Source: Sinomonas susongensis
Lineage (GTDB): Bacteria > Actinomycetota > Actinomycetes > Actinomycetales > Micrococcaceae
Direction of reading: 5' to 3'
Assembly (NCBI RefSeq): GCF_005877005.1
Contig: NZ_SSNH01000002.1
Coordinates: 186,001 to 250,000, forward strand
Length of the DNA stretch: 64,000 nt
Under the pieces are notes generated by a model, which worked only from the letters and a program-made list of their open reading frames with translations, did not search any database and was not told the DNA's origin. Shown here in pieces: positions 1 through 8,023 of this stretch (its first letter is position 1; each line of letters starts with the position of its first letter). The position numbers and the translations under genes are program-made.

Positions 1-814
1 TGATGACGATGTCGCCGGGCCCCACGGTCCGAAGCTGCGCGGCCACCTGCCACGCGGGGAAGGTCGCTCCGGCGTCGGCGTTCACCGAGAAGTTGACGGG
101 CACCAGTCCGGCGGCGGAGGTTGCGGCCGCCGTGATGTCGTCGTAGTAGGCCGTGCCCGGGCGGAACCACGGAACGGGCGCGCCCGCCAGGGCGGACACG
201 CGGTCCTCGTTGCCCAGCACCTCGTCGAGGGCGGCAGCAAGCGACCTCGTGCCCGGGATTCCGTAGGCGCTCTGCCCCGACACCGAGAGCGGGACGTGGG
301 CCGTCCCATGGTTGCCGATCTCGAACAGCGGGTCTCCGGCGAGCTCCGCGCTGAGCGACGGGTTGGCCTGGATCCAGCGGGCGTTGAGGAAGAGCGTCGC
401 GGGCACCTTGTACCGCCGCAGCGTCTGGATGAGGGTGGAGTCGTACCGCGAGCCGCCGGGCCCTCCGCACGCGTCGAACGTGAGCGCAACCGCCGTCGTC
501 GCCGTCTGCGTCACGACGCCCTTGACAGCGAGCCCCCATTGCCTCGGAGTCTGCCCCCGGAACCGGTCCTCGATCGCCAGCCGTTCGGCGGCGCTGAGCA
601 CGTGGGGCCGCAGCGGCGTCGGCGTGGGCGTGGCGGACGGCGTGACCGGCGCAGGCGGAGGCGTCGAGGGTGCGGGAGTCCCGATGGCGGGCTGGGCGAT
701 CGTCGTCTGGGCGACTTGGGTCGCCCCGCACGCGGTCAGGAGCGCGCCGAGCGAGGCCGAGCCCAGAGTGGTCAGCAGAGTGCGCCGCGAGGCATGCGGC
801 ATCAAGGAGGGCAT
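1..814 (-). CDS. Polysaccharide deacetylase (NodB-type) lipoprotein, 3' part beyond window
   Basis: Predicted extracytoplasmic carbohydrate esterase, probably removing acetyl groups from peptidoglycan or another surface glycan. The frame is open from the ATG to the window edge, so only about 271 N-terminal residues are seen. The N-terminus has twin arginines, a hydrophobic stretch and a lipobox ending LLTAC, so it should be exported (Tat or Sec) and lipidated. A Pro/Thr-rich linker follows, then the NodB fold with the catalytic Asp in ALTFDACGG and the metal-binding motif IGNHGTAH. The second Asp of the classical TFDDG motif is Ala, as in the DACGG subgroup. The chosen ATG has GGAG 6 nt upstream; a second in-frame ATG lies four codons inside. 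It lies 29 bp downstream of the acetyltransferase gene on the same strand. The exact substrate is unknown. Confidence 0.85.
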   Translation of the reverse strand, partial: MPSLMPHASRRTLLTTLGSASLGALLTACGATQVAQTTIAQPAIGTPAPSTPPPAPVTPSATPTPTPLRPHVLSAAERLAIEDRFRGQTPRQWGLAVKGVVTQTATTAVALTFDACGGPGGSRYDSTLIQTLRRYKVPATLFLNARWIQANPSLSAELAGDPLFEIGNHGTAHVPLSVSGQSAYGIPGTRSLAAALDEVLGNEDRVSALAGAPVPWFRPGTAYYDDITAAATSAAGLVPVNFSVNADAGATFPAWQVAAQLRTVGPGDIVI

Positions 815-843
815 GGGCGCTCCAAGGTCGGTGAGCAGGCCGC

Positions 844-2139
844 TCAGAAGTGGGTGAGACAGTGGGCAGGCCGTTCGACGGCGAACATCCGTTCCGCTTC
901 GAGGGCGGCCCCGGGGTTCTCCTCGCTGATGCGCCCTGCTTCCCTCAGGGTAGTCGGTCGGACGCCGCCCACGTACAACGACGCGAGTTCCGCCGTGTCG
1001 AGGACGAGGTCGGGCCGCTCGCCGTCGGCGCGCGAGACGCGCGCCGTCCCACCGTCTACCGCGATCCGGTACCTGCCGGCGGCCAGCCCCAGCCCGTCGA
1101 CGACGTCGAGCACGAGCGAGCCGTCCGCTCCGTAGCGCCTCGCCTCGAGCGCAGCCGGCACGTCGAGGATGCGCAGCCACAGCATGTCCTGCGCTCCCAG
1201 AGCGCGGAGTGCGCGCGCGTCGTCGAGCGCCCACGCCAGCGGGTCCTCGGCTGGGGCCTCGTTCCACACGATCCGGCGCACGAGGTCGAGCGAGCCGAGG
1301 AAGTCCCACAGCGCGAGGTACGCTTCCGGCGTCGCGGCGACGAGGTCCCGGACGTCCATCGTGTGCGGCTCATGGTCCCACCCTTGGAACGCGTAGGTCA
1401 CGTAGCCGTCCGGCGTGCCGTCGGCGTCGAAGTGCAGCGCCGCGCGCAGGGCTCGGTCCTCGCCGCCGCCGTCCCTGTCCCACAGCCCGGCGGCCGCATG
1501 GCGGTACCGCTCCTGGCGGTCGATGGATCCCGGCGTCACGCGGTGGGTGCGCTCGAACACCGACGGCGCGAGGTCGAGGAGGACCCCCGGGTCCGCGGCC
1601 TCGACCCTGCCGTCCGTGGGGACGGCGAGCTTGAAGCGAGGGCCAGTCGTGACTGTGACCCGGCGTTCCGCCGTCGCGACTCCGAAGCCGAAACGGCGGT
1701 AGATGGAGGCCTCGGACGCGGTGAGCGCGGCGATCGGGACGCCGTCGGACTTCGCCCTCGCGAGGTCCTCCGTCATGAGCCGCCGCAGGAGCCCGCGGCG
1801 GCGATGGCTCGTGCGGACCGTCACCGCCGTCACGAGGTGGGCCGGGACAAGCACCCCGTAGCCGGCGTTGAGCGTCTTCCGGAACGTTGCGAACGTCGCG
1901 ACGGGGACCTCGGGGCCGAGCGCCCCGACGGGCACGGGACCCGGCTGATAGGCACCCGTGAGCTCGCGGTCGTCGATCACGAGCGCGGCGGCCGTCTTCG
2001 CGACCAGGTCCTCCGAACGGCGCTCCTCGTAGAAGCCCGCCCCCACGGCCCGGATCCAGTCCCGCGTCTGCGCGTAGCCTTCCTCGCCCGGCCGCGAGGG
2101 CCGGAACCGCCGCAGCTCGTAGTCGCCCGCGAGCGCCAT
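844..2139 (-). CDS. Eis-like GNAT family N-acetyltransferase
   Basis: Acetyl-CoA-dependent N-acetyltransferase of the Eis type (two GNAT-like domains plus an SCP2-like C-terminal domain); mycobacterial Eis acetylates aminoglycosides and protein lysines. The acetyl-CoA loop is seen in VRTSHRRRGLLRRL in the first GNAT domain. The protein ends in LTHF; in Eis the free carboxylate of the terminal Phe acts as the general base, so the C-terminal Phe is a supporting detail. The 431-residue length fits the family (about 400). I chose the ATG whose A overlaps the polA stop (TGATG), which implies translational coupling; an upstream ATG would lie inside polA. The true substrate cannot be read from the sequence, and a resistance role is not implied. 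Confidence 0.88.
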   Translation of the reverse strand: MALAGDYELRRFRPSRPGEEGYAQTRDWIRAVGAGFYEERRSEDLVAKTAAALVIDDRELTGAYQPGPVPVGALGPEVPVATFATFRKTLNAGYGVLVPAHLVTAVTVRTSHRRRGLLRRLMTEDLARAKSDGVPIAALTASEASIYRRFGFGVATAERRVTVTTGPRFKLAVPTDGRVEAADPGVLLDLAPSVFERTHRVTPGSIDRQERYRHAAAGLWDRDGGGEDRALRAALHFDADGTPDGYVTYAFQGWDHEPHTMDVRDLVAATPEAYLALWDFLGSLDLVRRIVWNEAPAEDPLAWALDDARALRALGAQDMLWLRILDVPAALEARRYGADGSLVLDVVDGLGLAAGRYRIAVDGGTARVSRADGERPDLVLDTAELASLYVGGVRPTTLREAGRISEENPGAALEAERMFAVERPAHCLTHF

Positions 2140-4856
2140 CAGTGCCCGGCTTCGTTCCAAGTGCGGCCCACCCCGACCTGGACGTCGAGCGGCACCGAGA
2201 GCTGCGCCGCGGACCCCATGCGTTCGATGACGACCTCGCGGACGGCGGCCTCCTCCCCCGGCGCGACCTCCACCACGAGCTCGTCGTGGATCTGGAGCAG
2301 CAGCCGGGAGGCGAGGCCGCGGGCCTCGAGCTCGTGCTCGACGCCGAGCATCGCCAGTTTGATGATGTCCGCGGCGGATCCCTGGATCGGAGAGTTGAGC
2401 GCCACCCGCTCCGCCACCTCCCGCCGGGCGCGGTCCGTGCTGTTGAGGTCCGGGAGGTAACGGCGCCGCCCGAAGATCGTCGACGTGTAGCCGTCCTTGC
2501 GGGCCTGCTCGACCACCCCGCGGAGGTAGTCGCGGACACCGCCGAACCGGTCGAAGTAGTCCTTCATGAGGTTGCGCGCCTCGTCCACGGAGATGTCGAG
2601 CTGCTTCGAGAGCCCGAACGAGGTGAGCCCGTATGCGAGCCCGTAGGACATGGCCTTGACCTTCGCGCGCATCTCGGAGGTGACCTCGGCTGGCGCCACA
2701 TGGAAGATGCGCGAGCCCACGAAGCGGTGGAGGTCTTCGCCCTCCCGGTACGCCTGGATCAGGCCAGCGTCGTTCGAGAGGTGCGCCATGATGCGCATCT
2801 CGATCTGCGAGTAGTCGGCGGAGAGCAGCGACTCGTAGCCCTCCCCCACGACGAACACGTCACGCACCCGACGTCCCTCCTCGGAACGGATCGGGATGTT
2901 CTGGAGGTTCGGGTTGTTCGAGGACAGCCGCCCTGTCGCGGCGATGTTCTGCGCGTAGGTCGTGTGGATGCGGGAATCGGACGTCACGGACTTCTTGAGC
3001 GTCTCGACCATCTGGCGGAGCTTGCTCGATTCGCGGTGCGCCATGAGCCCTTCGAGGAACGGGTGCCCGGTCTTGTCGAGCAGTTCCTTGAGCGAGGCCG
3101 CGTCCGTGGTGTAGCCGGTCTTGATCTTCTTGGTCTTGGGCAGCTCGAGCTCGTCGAAGAGGACCGTCTGGAGCTGCTTGGGCGAACCGAGGTTGACCTC
3201 GTGGCCGATCGCGGCGTAGGCCCTTCCCGCGGCCTCCTCGCTCGCGCGGCCGAGGTCGTCCATGAGCGCGTCGATCTGCTCCTTCGAGACCGCGATTCCG
3301 GTCCACTCCATGTCGAGCAGCACGCGGGCGAGTGGGAGCTCCATCTCGGCCAGGAGCGAGGCCGCGCCCACTTCGTCGAGGCGCGGCGCGAAATCCGCGT
3401 TGAGTGCCCGTACGACGGCGGCCTCCCGCACGAGCGCTCCGGCGGCCTCGTCGTCCCCTCCGAGGGAGAGGGCGAGCTGCCCGCTCGCGGGAGCCGGGCC
3501 GAGCTGGATGTCGAGGTGGTGCTGGGCAAGGTCGGACAGGGCGTAGCTCCGCCGGTCGGGCTCGATGAGGTAGCCGGAGACCGAGACGTCGTCGACAACC
3601 CCCTCGAGCTCGACGCCGAGCGCCCGCAGGGCCTTCGCGGACTCCTTGTACTCGTGGATCGCCTTGGGCACGGAGGGATCTGCCAGCCATGAGGCAAGCG
3701 GCGCCGGGAACGCGCCGTCGACCGCTACGTAGAGGGCCTGCCCGTGCGAGGCGAGGGCGACGGCGGTCGCCTCCTGCCGCTCCCCCGCCTGCTCGGCGCG
3801 TATCGCGACAGCAACGGGTCTGACGCCCGCGTCGCTCGCGAGGCTCGCGAGCGCCGCGGGAAGCTCGTCCGAACCCGGCCGCGTGTACTCGGGCACCTCG
3901 AAGACGTCGGTGCCCGAGACCTCGGGCTCGGTTGCGAAGATCTCGTACACGCGGGCCCTGAGGTTCTTGAACTCGAGCTCGTCGAAGAGCGATTCGATGG
4001 CGGCGGGATCCGGCTCGGGAGAGGCCAGCTCGTCGAGTGCGACCGGAAGCTCGAGGTCGGTGAGGAGCCGGTTGAGGCGCCGGTTCCGTTCGACGGACTC
4101 GATGTTCTCGCGCAGGCTCTCGCCGGCCTTGCCCTTGATCTCGTCCGCGTGCTCGAGGACTCCCTCGAGCCCGTCGTACAGGGCGATCCACTTCGCCGCC
4201 GTCTTGGGCCCCACGCCCGGGACTCCGGGGAGGTTGTCTGCGGATTCGCCCACGAGTGCCGCGAGGTCCGGGTAGCGCGCAGGTGGGACGAGGTACTTCT
4301 CCTCGATCGCGGCGGCGTCCATGCGCGGAATGTCGCTCACGCCCTTGCGCGGGTACAGGACCGAGACGCGGTCGTTGACGAGCTGGAACGTGTCGCGGTC
4401 GCCGGAGACGAGGTAGACCTCCATGCCGGCGTCCGCGCCCTGGGCTGCGAGGGTCGCGAGGATGTCGTCTGCCTCGTACCCGGGGAGCTCGATGGTCCGG
4501 ATGCCGAGGGCCTGCATGACCCGCTTGATGATGTCGATCTGGCCGCGGAACTCGGACGGCGTCTCGTTGCGCCCGCCCTTGTACTCGCTGTACTCGGCCT
4601 TGCGGTAAGTCGTCTCATCGCTCACGTCGAACGCGACCGCGACGTGGGTGGGCTTCTGGTCCCGCATGAGGTTGATGAGCATTGAGGTGAAGCCGTGGAC
4701 GGCATTCGTGTGCTGGCCTTCGGCGTTCCGGAAGCTCTCGGCGGGCAGGGCGAAGAAGGCACGGAAGGCCATGGAATGCCCGTCGACGACGAGGAGGCGG
4801 CGCGGCTCCTCCTGGGGGTCGAGGACGGCGGTCTCGGCTTTGCTCGTTTGGCTCAC
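2139..4856 (-). CDS. polA: DNA polymerase I
   Basis: Repair and lagging-strand polymerase. About 905 residues from the chosen GTG. The order is an N-terminal 5'-3' exonuclease (starting LLVVDGHSMAFRAFFALP, with the helix-hairpin-helix GVPGVGPKTAAKWI), a degenerate 3'-5' exonuclease region, then the polymerase: motif A LLSADYSQIEMRIMAHLS, motif B KAMSYGLAYGLTSFG, motif C LLLQIHDELVVEV. The middle domain lacks the DxE metal-binding motif expected in proofreading enzymes, so it is probably not proofreading, as in other actinobacterial PolA. In-frame ATGs further upstream would overlap the divergent thioesterase start. The GTG has TAGGCT ending 7 nt before it, which fits a leaderless transcript. 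The stop overlaps the start of the acetyltransferase gene. Confidence 0.97.
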   Translation of the reverse strand: MSQTSKAETAVLDPQEEPRRLLVVDGHSMAFRAFFALPAESFRNAEGQHTNAVHGFTSMLINLMRDQKPTHVAVAFDVSDETTYRKAEYSEYKGGRNETPSEFRGQIDIIKRVMQALGIRTIELPGYEADDILATLAAQGADAGMEVYLVSGDRDTFQLVNDRVSVLYPRKGVSDIPRMDAAAIEEKYLVPPARYPDLAALVGESADNLPGVPGVGPKTAAKWIALYDGLEGVLEHADEIKGKAGESLRENIESVERNRRLNRLLTDLELPVALDELASPEPDPAAIESLFDELEFKNLRARVYEIFATEPEVSGTDVFEVPEYTRPGSDELPAALASLASDAGVRPVAVAIRAEQAGERQEATAVALASHGQALYVAVDGAFPAPLASWLADPSVPKAIHEYKESAKALRALGVELEGVVDDVSVSGYLIEPDRRSYALSDLAQHHLDIQLGPAPASGQLALSLGGDDEAAGALVREAAVVRALNADFAPRLDEVGAASLLAEMELPLARVLLDMEWTGIAVSKEQIDALMDDLGRASEEAAGRAYAAIGHEVNLGSPKQLQTVLFDELELPKTKKIKTGYTTDAASLKELLDKTGHPFLEGLMAHRESSKLRQMVETLKKSVTSDSRIHTTYAQNIAATGRLSSNNPNLQNIPIRSEEGRRVRDVFVVGEGYESLLSADYSQIEMRIMAHLSNDAGLIQAYREGEDLHRFVGSRIFHVAPAEVTSEMRAKVKAMSYGLAYGLTSFGLSKQLDISVDEARNLMKDYFDRFGGVRDYLRGVVEQARKDGYTSTIFGRRRYLPDLNSTDRARREVAERVALNSPIQGSAADIIKLAMLGVEHELEARGLASRLLLQIHDELVVEVAPGEEAAVREVVIERMGSAAQLSVPLDVQVGVGRTWNEAGH

Positions 4857-4875
4857 GGGTGCCAGCCTAGTGGGC

Positions 4876-5412
4876 ATGCATGCGAAAGACACTCGCGCCG
4901 GGACGCCGCTCGCGGGCGCACCTGACCTCGGACTGCACGGCCGCTACGAGCAGGAACTCGTCGATGCCGGAGTCCCCGAACATCTCCGTCGGCAGCTCGC
5001 TGGGAGCGGCGTCGGGGCGCTCGTGGTGAAGCTGGGAATCGTGTTCGAGGAAATCGGGCCCGAACGAGCTGTCGCGACCATGCCGGTGGAGGGCAACACG
5101 CAGGTTGCCGGCATCCTGCACGGCGGTGCGAGCGCGGCCCTCGCCGAGACGCTCGGATCGTTCGCGGCGACTGTCCACGCCGGTCCCGGCCGCATCGCGA
5201 TGGGCGTCGACCTCAACGCGACGCACCACCGGCCGGCCTCGAGCGGAATCGTCCGAGGGGTCTGCACCGCAATCCATCTCGGGCGGACCATGACCTCGCA
5301 TGAGATCGTCGTCGAGGACGAGTCGGGGCGCAGGGTCTGTACTGCGAGGATCACGAACCTGCTCCGCGATCTCCCGGGGAAGGACGCGCCTGGCCCCGCC
5401 GGGCAGGGCTGA
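4876..5412 (+). CDS. PaaI-like hotdog-fold acyl-CoA thioesterase
   Basis: Predicted to hydrolyse acyl- or aryl-CoA thioesters in the cytoplasm. The 178 residues show the hotdog signature HGGASAALAETLGS around residues 78-91, where His-Gly-Gly begins the central helix and the Glu sits at the position of the catalytic acid of the Arthrobacter 4-hydroxybenzoyl-CoA thioesterase type. VDLNATHHRPASSG is the second conserved block of the family. The ATG is the first codon outside polA; the two genes are divergent and only 19 bp separate the starts. The substrate is not evident, and the neighbours are unrelated. Confidence 0.85.
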   Translation: MHAKDTRAGTPLAGAPDLGLHGRYEQELVDAGVPEHLRRQLAGSGVGALVVKLGIVFEEIGPERAVATMPVEGNTQVAGILHGGASAALAETLGSFAATVHAGPGRIAMGVDLNATHHRPASSGIVRGVCTAIHLGRTMTSHEIVVEDESGRRVCTARITNLLRDLPGKDAPGPAGQG

Positions 5413-5426
5413 TGGGCGTGATGCAA

Positions 5427-5464
5427 GCGGCCGCTAGTGATGGAAGCGGCCGCTAGTGATGGAA
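5427..5464. repeat. 19-bp perfect tandem duplication over a stop codon
   Basis: Two identical adjacent copies of GCGGCCGCTAGTGATGGAA (plus strand). The right copy contains the last codons and the TAG stop of the small membrane protein gene; the left copy repeats them after the stop. A further partial copy (GTGATGCAA, one mismatch) lies immediately to the left. Confidence 0.97.
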
Positions 5465-5677
5465 GTACGGCACGATGAGGAACACGCCGTACAGGACCGC
5501 GGCACCCGAGAGCGCGTAGCACGCGCTGCTCGCAGCGGCGAGGCCTTTGCGGTTGCTGCGCCTCGGGTCCGCGCTCTCGGCCCGCAGGCGGACACCGAGC
5601 GCGAAGAACAGCACGATGCAGCCCGCGCCGACGACCGTGGCGATTGCGACGATGAGGAAGGCTCCCCAGTCGATCAC
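5453..5677 (-). CDS. Small two-TM membrane protein coupled to pit
   Basis: A 74-residue protein with an N-terminal transmembrane helix (FLIVAIATVVGAGCIVLFFA), a short basic loop with RSNRKG, and a second helix near the C-terminus (ALSGAAVLYGVFLIV), ending VPYFHH. The GTG start overlaps the pit stop by 4 nt (GTGA) and has GGAGGT upstream, so it is translationally coupled to pit. I do not recognise a named family; small membrane proteins after Pit genes occur in related genomes, and a role with the transporter is inference from linkage only. The 3' end is tandemly duplicated. Confidence 0.8.
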   Translation of the reverse strand: MIDWGAFLIVAIATVVGAGCIVLFFALGVRLRAESADPRRSNRKGLAAASSACYALSGAAVLYGVFLIVPYFHH

Positions 5678-6876
5678 GGCTGACCTCCCTTCCCGGCGCG
5701 GCTGCGGGCGGGGAAGCTGACGGCTTCGCTCGCCTCCTCGACCTCGACGACGTTGTGGTGGCCGACGCGCTCGCGCCGGTTGAGCAGGAACATCCACAGG
5801 ATGGCCGCTGCGCCGACGAGGGCGACGGCGACGACTCCCCCGGGCCCGAGCCCGACCACGATGGCGGCCAGCCCGCCGACGACGGCGGCTGCCGGCAGCG
5901 TGAGGACCCAGCCGAGCGCTATCCGACCGGCGGTTCCCCAGCGGATGGAGGTTCCGCGGCGGCCGAGGCCGGAGCCGATCACCGAACCGCTCGTGACCTG
6001 GGTGGTCGAGAGCGCGAAGCCGAGGTGGGACGAGGCGAGGATCGCTGCAGCCGTGCTCGCCTCGGAGGAGAACCCCTGGGCGGGACGCACCTCGGTCAGT
6101 CCGGTGCCCACCGTACGGATGATGCGCCAGCCGCCGGCATATGTGCCGAGGCCGATCGCGGCGGCGCACGCGGCGATCACCCACCACTGGGGGCCGCTTC
6201 CGGGCGTCTGGGCTCCGGCGGAGATGAGGAGGAGGGTGATGATCCCCATGGTCTTCTGCGCATCGTTCGTCCCGTGCGAGAGCGCCACGAGGCTCGAGGT
6301 GAAGATCTGGCCGATCCGGAAGCCTGCCCGTCCCTGATGCAGCTTCTGGCCGGTCTCGGGGTCACGCCGAGCCGTCACGGCGTAGGCGATGCGCGTGCAC
6401 ACCCAGGCTGAGAGGCCCGCGATGATCGGGGCAGCGACCGCCGGGAGGATGACCTTCGAGACGATTCCCGAGAAGTTGACCGACGAGACGCCGATGCCCA
6501 CGACCGCCGCACCGATGAGGCCTCCGAAGAGCGCATGCGAAGAGCTCGACGGGAGTCCGCGGAGCCACGTGAACATGTTCCAGACCACGGCTCCGATGAG
6601 CCCCGCGAAGATGAGCTCGGGGGTGATGTGGACGCCCGGCGAACCTTCCCGGATGATGCCGCTCGAGATGGTCTTCGCCACTTCCGTCGAGAGGAACGCC
6701 CCCACGAGGTTGAGCCCGGACGCTAGCGCGACGGCGGCGCGGGGCTTGATCGCACCGGTGGCGATCGGGGTCGCCATGGCATTCGCGGTGTCGTGGAAGC
6801 CGTTCGTGAAGTCGAAGAAGAGCGCAAGTGCGACGACGAGCGCGATCATGGCGGTGATGTCCACCCGGGTTCCCAT
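5674..6876 (-). CDS. pit: Low-affinity inorganic phosphate transporter (PiT family)
   Basis: Proton- or metal-phosphate symporter of the inner membrane. The 400 residues carry the two PiT signatures in inverted halves: FDFTNGFHDTANAMATPIAT near the N-terminus and ALSHGTNDAQKTMGI in the second half. About ten hydrophobic segments can be counted, and the basic C-terminus is cytoplasmic. The ATG start has no convincing Shine-Dalgarno; a GTG four codons inside is an alternative. It forms a two-gene unit with the small membrane protein that follows. PiT systems usually move metal-phosphate complexes constitutively. No Pho box is visible to me upstream. Confidence 0.95.
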   Translation of the reverse strand: MGTRVDITAMIALVVALALFFDFTNGFHDTANAMATPIATGAIKPRAAVALASGLNLVGAFLSTEVAKTISSGIIREGSPGVHITPELIFAGLIGAVVWNMFTWLRGLPSSSSHALFGGLIGAAVVGIGVSSVNFSGIVSKVILPAVAAPIIAGLSAWVCTRIAYAVTARRDPETGQKLHQGRAGFRIGQIFTSSLVALSHGTNDAQKTMGIITLLLISAGAQTPGSGPQWWVIAACAAAIGLGTYAGGWRIIRTVGTGLTEVRPAQGFSSEASTAAAILASSHLGFALSTTQVTSGSVIGSGLGRRGTSIRWGTAGRIALGWVLTLPAAAVVGGLAAIVVGLGPGGVVAVALVGAAAILWMFLLNRRERVGHHNVVEVEEASEAVSFPARSRAGKGGQP

Positions 6877-6987
6877 CGGAGATCGAGGTTGTCTGGGGGC
6901 GCTGTGCCCGTGCCCCGCGAGTTCACCCCAAGTTCACCATCTGGATGCCGCGAATTCACCCTGCGCCGAGAAGCCATCCTATACCGG

Positions 6988-7069
6988 TGCCCGAGGAGGG
7001 ACTCGAACCCTCACACCTCTCGATACCGCATTTTGAGTGCGGCGCGTCTGCCGATTCCGCCACTCGGGC
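6988..7069 (-). tRNA. tRNA-Leu (anticodon CAA)
   Basis: The cloverleaf folds from the minus strand: acceptor GCCCGAG/CTCGGGC with discriminator A, anticodon stem CCGCA/TGCGG with loop CTCAAAA giving CAA, a long variable arm typical of a class II tRNA, and T arm loop GTTCGAGTC. CCA is not encoded. It lies alone between pit and pdtaR. Confidence 0.97.
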
Positions 7070-7268
7070 CTGCCGCGCAGCTGCCTTTCGGTGCCGCGCG
7101 GGACCACTCTACCGCCCCCGAGGCTGGCACGTCGTCCTCAGCCCGTTGAACCGCGCGAGCGACTGCGCCGCCAGGGGGGCCAGCAACTGGGCAGGCGAAC
7201 TGCGCGGAGGCGACCCTCCCCGGTAGGATCGTCCTAAGCCCACCCCGAATCTGCAGCAAGGAGCCCGA

Positions 7269-7916
7269 GTGTCCGAGAAGACGTCGGAGAAGACAGCCAA
7301 GCCCACGCCGTCGCCCAAGAGCGCGACGCCGTCGGACCAGGCACGTGCCGCGCGCCGCGTGGTAGTCGCGGAGGACGAGACCCTCATCCGCCTCGACATC
7401 ATCGAGATCCTGCGCGGCGAGGGCTTCGACGTGGTCGGCGAGGCCGACAACGGCGAGAAGGCCGTCGCGCTCGCGGAAGACCTTCGCCCGGACCTCGTGC
7501 TGATGGACGTCAAGATGCCCGTCATGGACGGCATCACGGCGGCCGAGAAGATCGTCAAGGCACGCATCGCGCCCGTCGTCCTCCTCACGGCGTTCAGCCA
7601 GAAGGAGCTCGTCGAGCGCGCCCGGGACGCCGGTGCCATGGCGTATGTGGTCAAGCCGTTCACACCGAACGACCTGGTGCCGGCGATCGAGATCGCCCTC
7701 TCGCGCCACGAGGAAATCCGCGCGCTCGAGGCCGAGGTCACCGACCTCCAGGAGCAGTTCGCCACGCGCAAGCTCGTTGAGCGCGCCAAGAGCCTCCTCA
7801 TGACCAAGATGGGGCTCAGCGAGCCCGAGGCGTTCCGGTGGATCCAGAAGACGTCCATGGACCGTCGCCTCAGCATGCGAGAGGTCGCCGAGACCATCAT
7901 CAACCAGGTGAGCTGA
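7269..7916 (+). CDS. pdtaR: ANTAR-domain response regulator, PdtaR type
   Basis: RNA-binding antitermination regulator controlled by phosphorylation from a PdtaS-like histidine kinase. The N-terminal 30 residues are a low-complexity tail. The receiver domain follows, with acidic pocket Glu35/Asp36, phospho-acceptor Asp80 in LVLMDVKMPVMDG, the Thr of VVLLTAFS and Lys in VVKPF. The C-terminal ANTAR helices (about 148-209) contain LMTKMGLSEPEAFRWIQ. The start is GTG with AAGGAG about 6 nt upstream. It stands alone; the partner kinase is not in the window. It is followed by a strong hairpin and converges with pyk. The last codons and the stop lie in a 19-bp tandem duplication. Confidence 0.92.
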   Translation: MSEKTSEKTAKPTPSPKSATPSDQARAARRVVVAEDETLIRLDIIEILRGEGFDVVGEADNGEKAVALAEDLRPDLVLMDVKMPVMDGITAAEKIVKARIAPVVLLTAFSQKELVERARDAGAMAYVVKPFTPNDLVPAIEIALSRHEEIRALEAEVTDLQEQFATRKLVERAKSLLMTKMGLSEPEAFRWIQKTSMDRRLSMREVAETIINQVS

Positions 7917-7941
7917 CGCCGGCCAGGTGAGCTGACGCGGG
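7904..7941. repeat. 19-bp tandem duplication over the pdtaR stop codon
   Basis: Two adjacent copies of CCAGGTGAGCTGACGCCGG, differing at one base (the second ends CGGG). The first copy contains the last codons and the TGA of pdtaR; the second lies just after the gene. Confidence 0.96.
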
Positions 7942-7963
7942 CCTCGAAAAGGCCCGGCACCGA

Positions 7964-8008
7964 GACGACGAGGGCGGCACCCCCAGAAGGGGTGCCGCCC
8001 TCGTCGTC
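7964..8008. terminator. 20-bp perfect stem-loop between convergent pdtaR and pyk
   Basis: Inverted repeat GACGACGAGGGCGGCACCCC with a 5-nt loop (CAGAA). No T-tract follows on either strand, so it fits the GC-rich bidirectional terminators of actinobacteria. It serves both genes by position. Confidence 0.85.
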
Positions 8009-8023
8009 TGACGGGCGGGAGGA

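Noticed and set aside
5427-5464. Engineered linker or vector scar because GCGGCCGC (NotI) occurs twice
   Set aside because: The repeat is in frame with the natural C-terminus, and EcoRI, XbaI, SpeI and PstI sites expected in linker scars are absent; three other stop-spanning repeats have different sequence.
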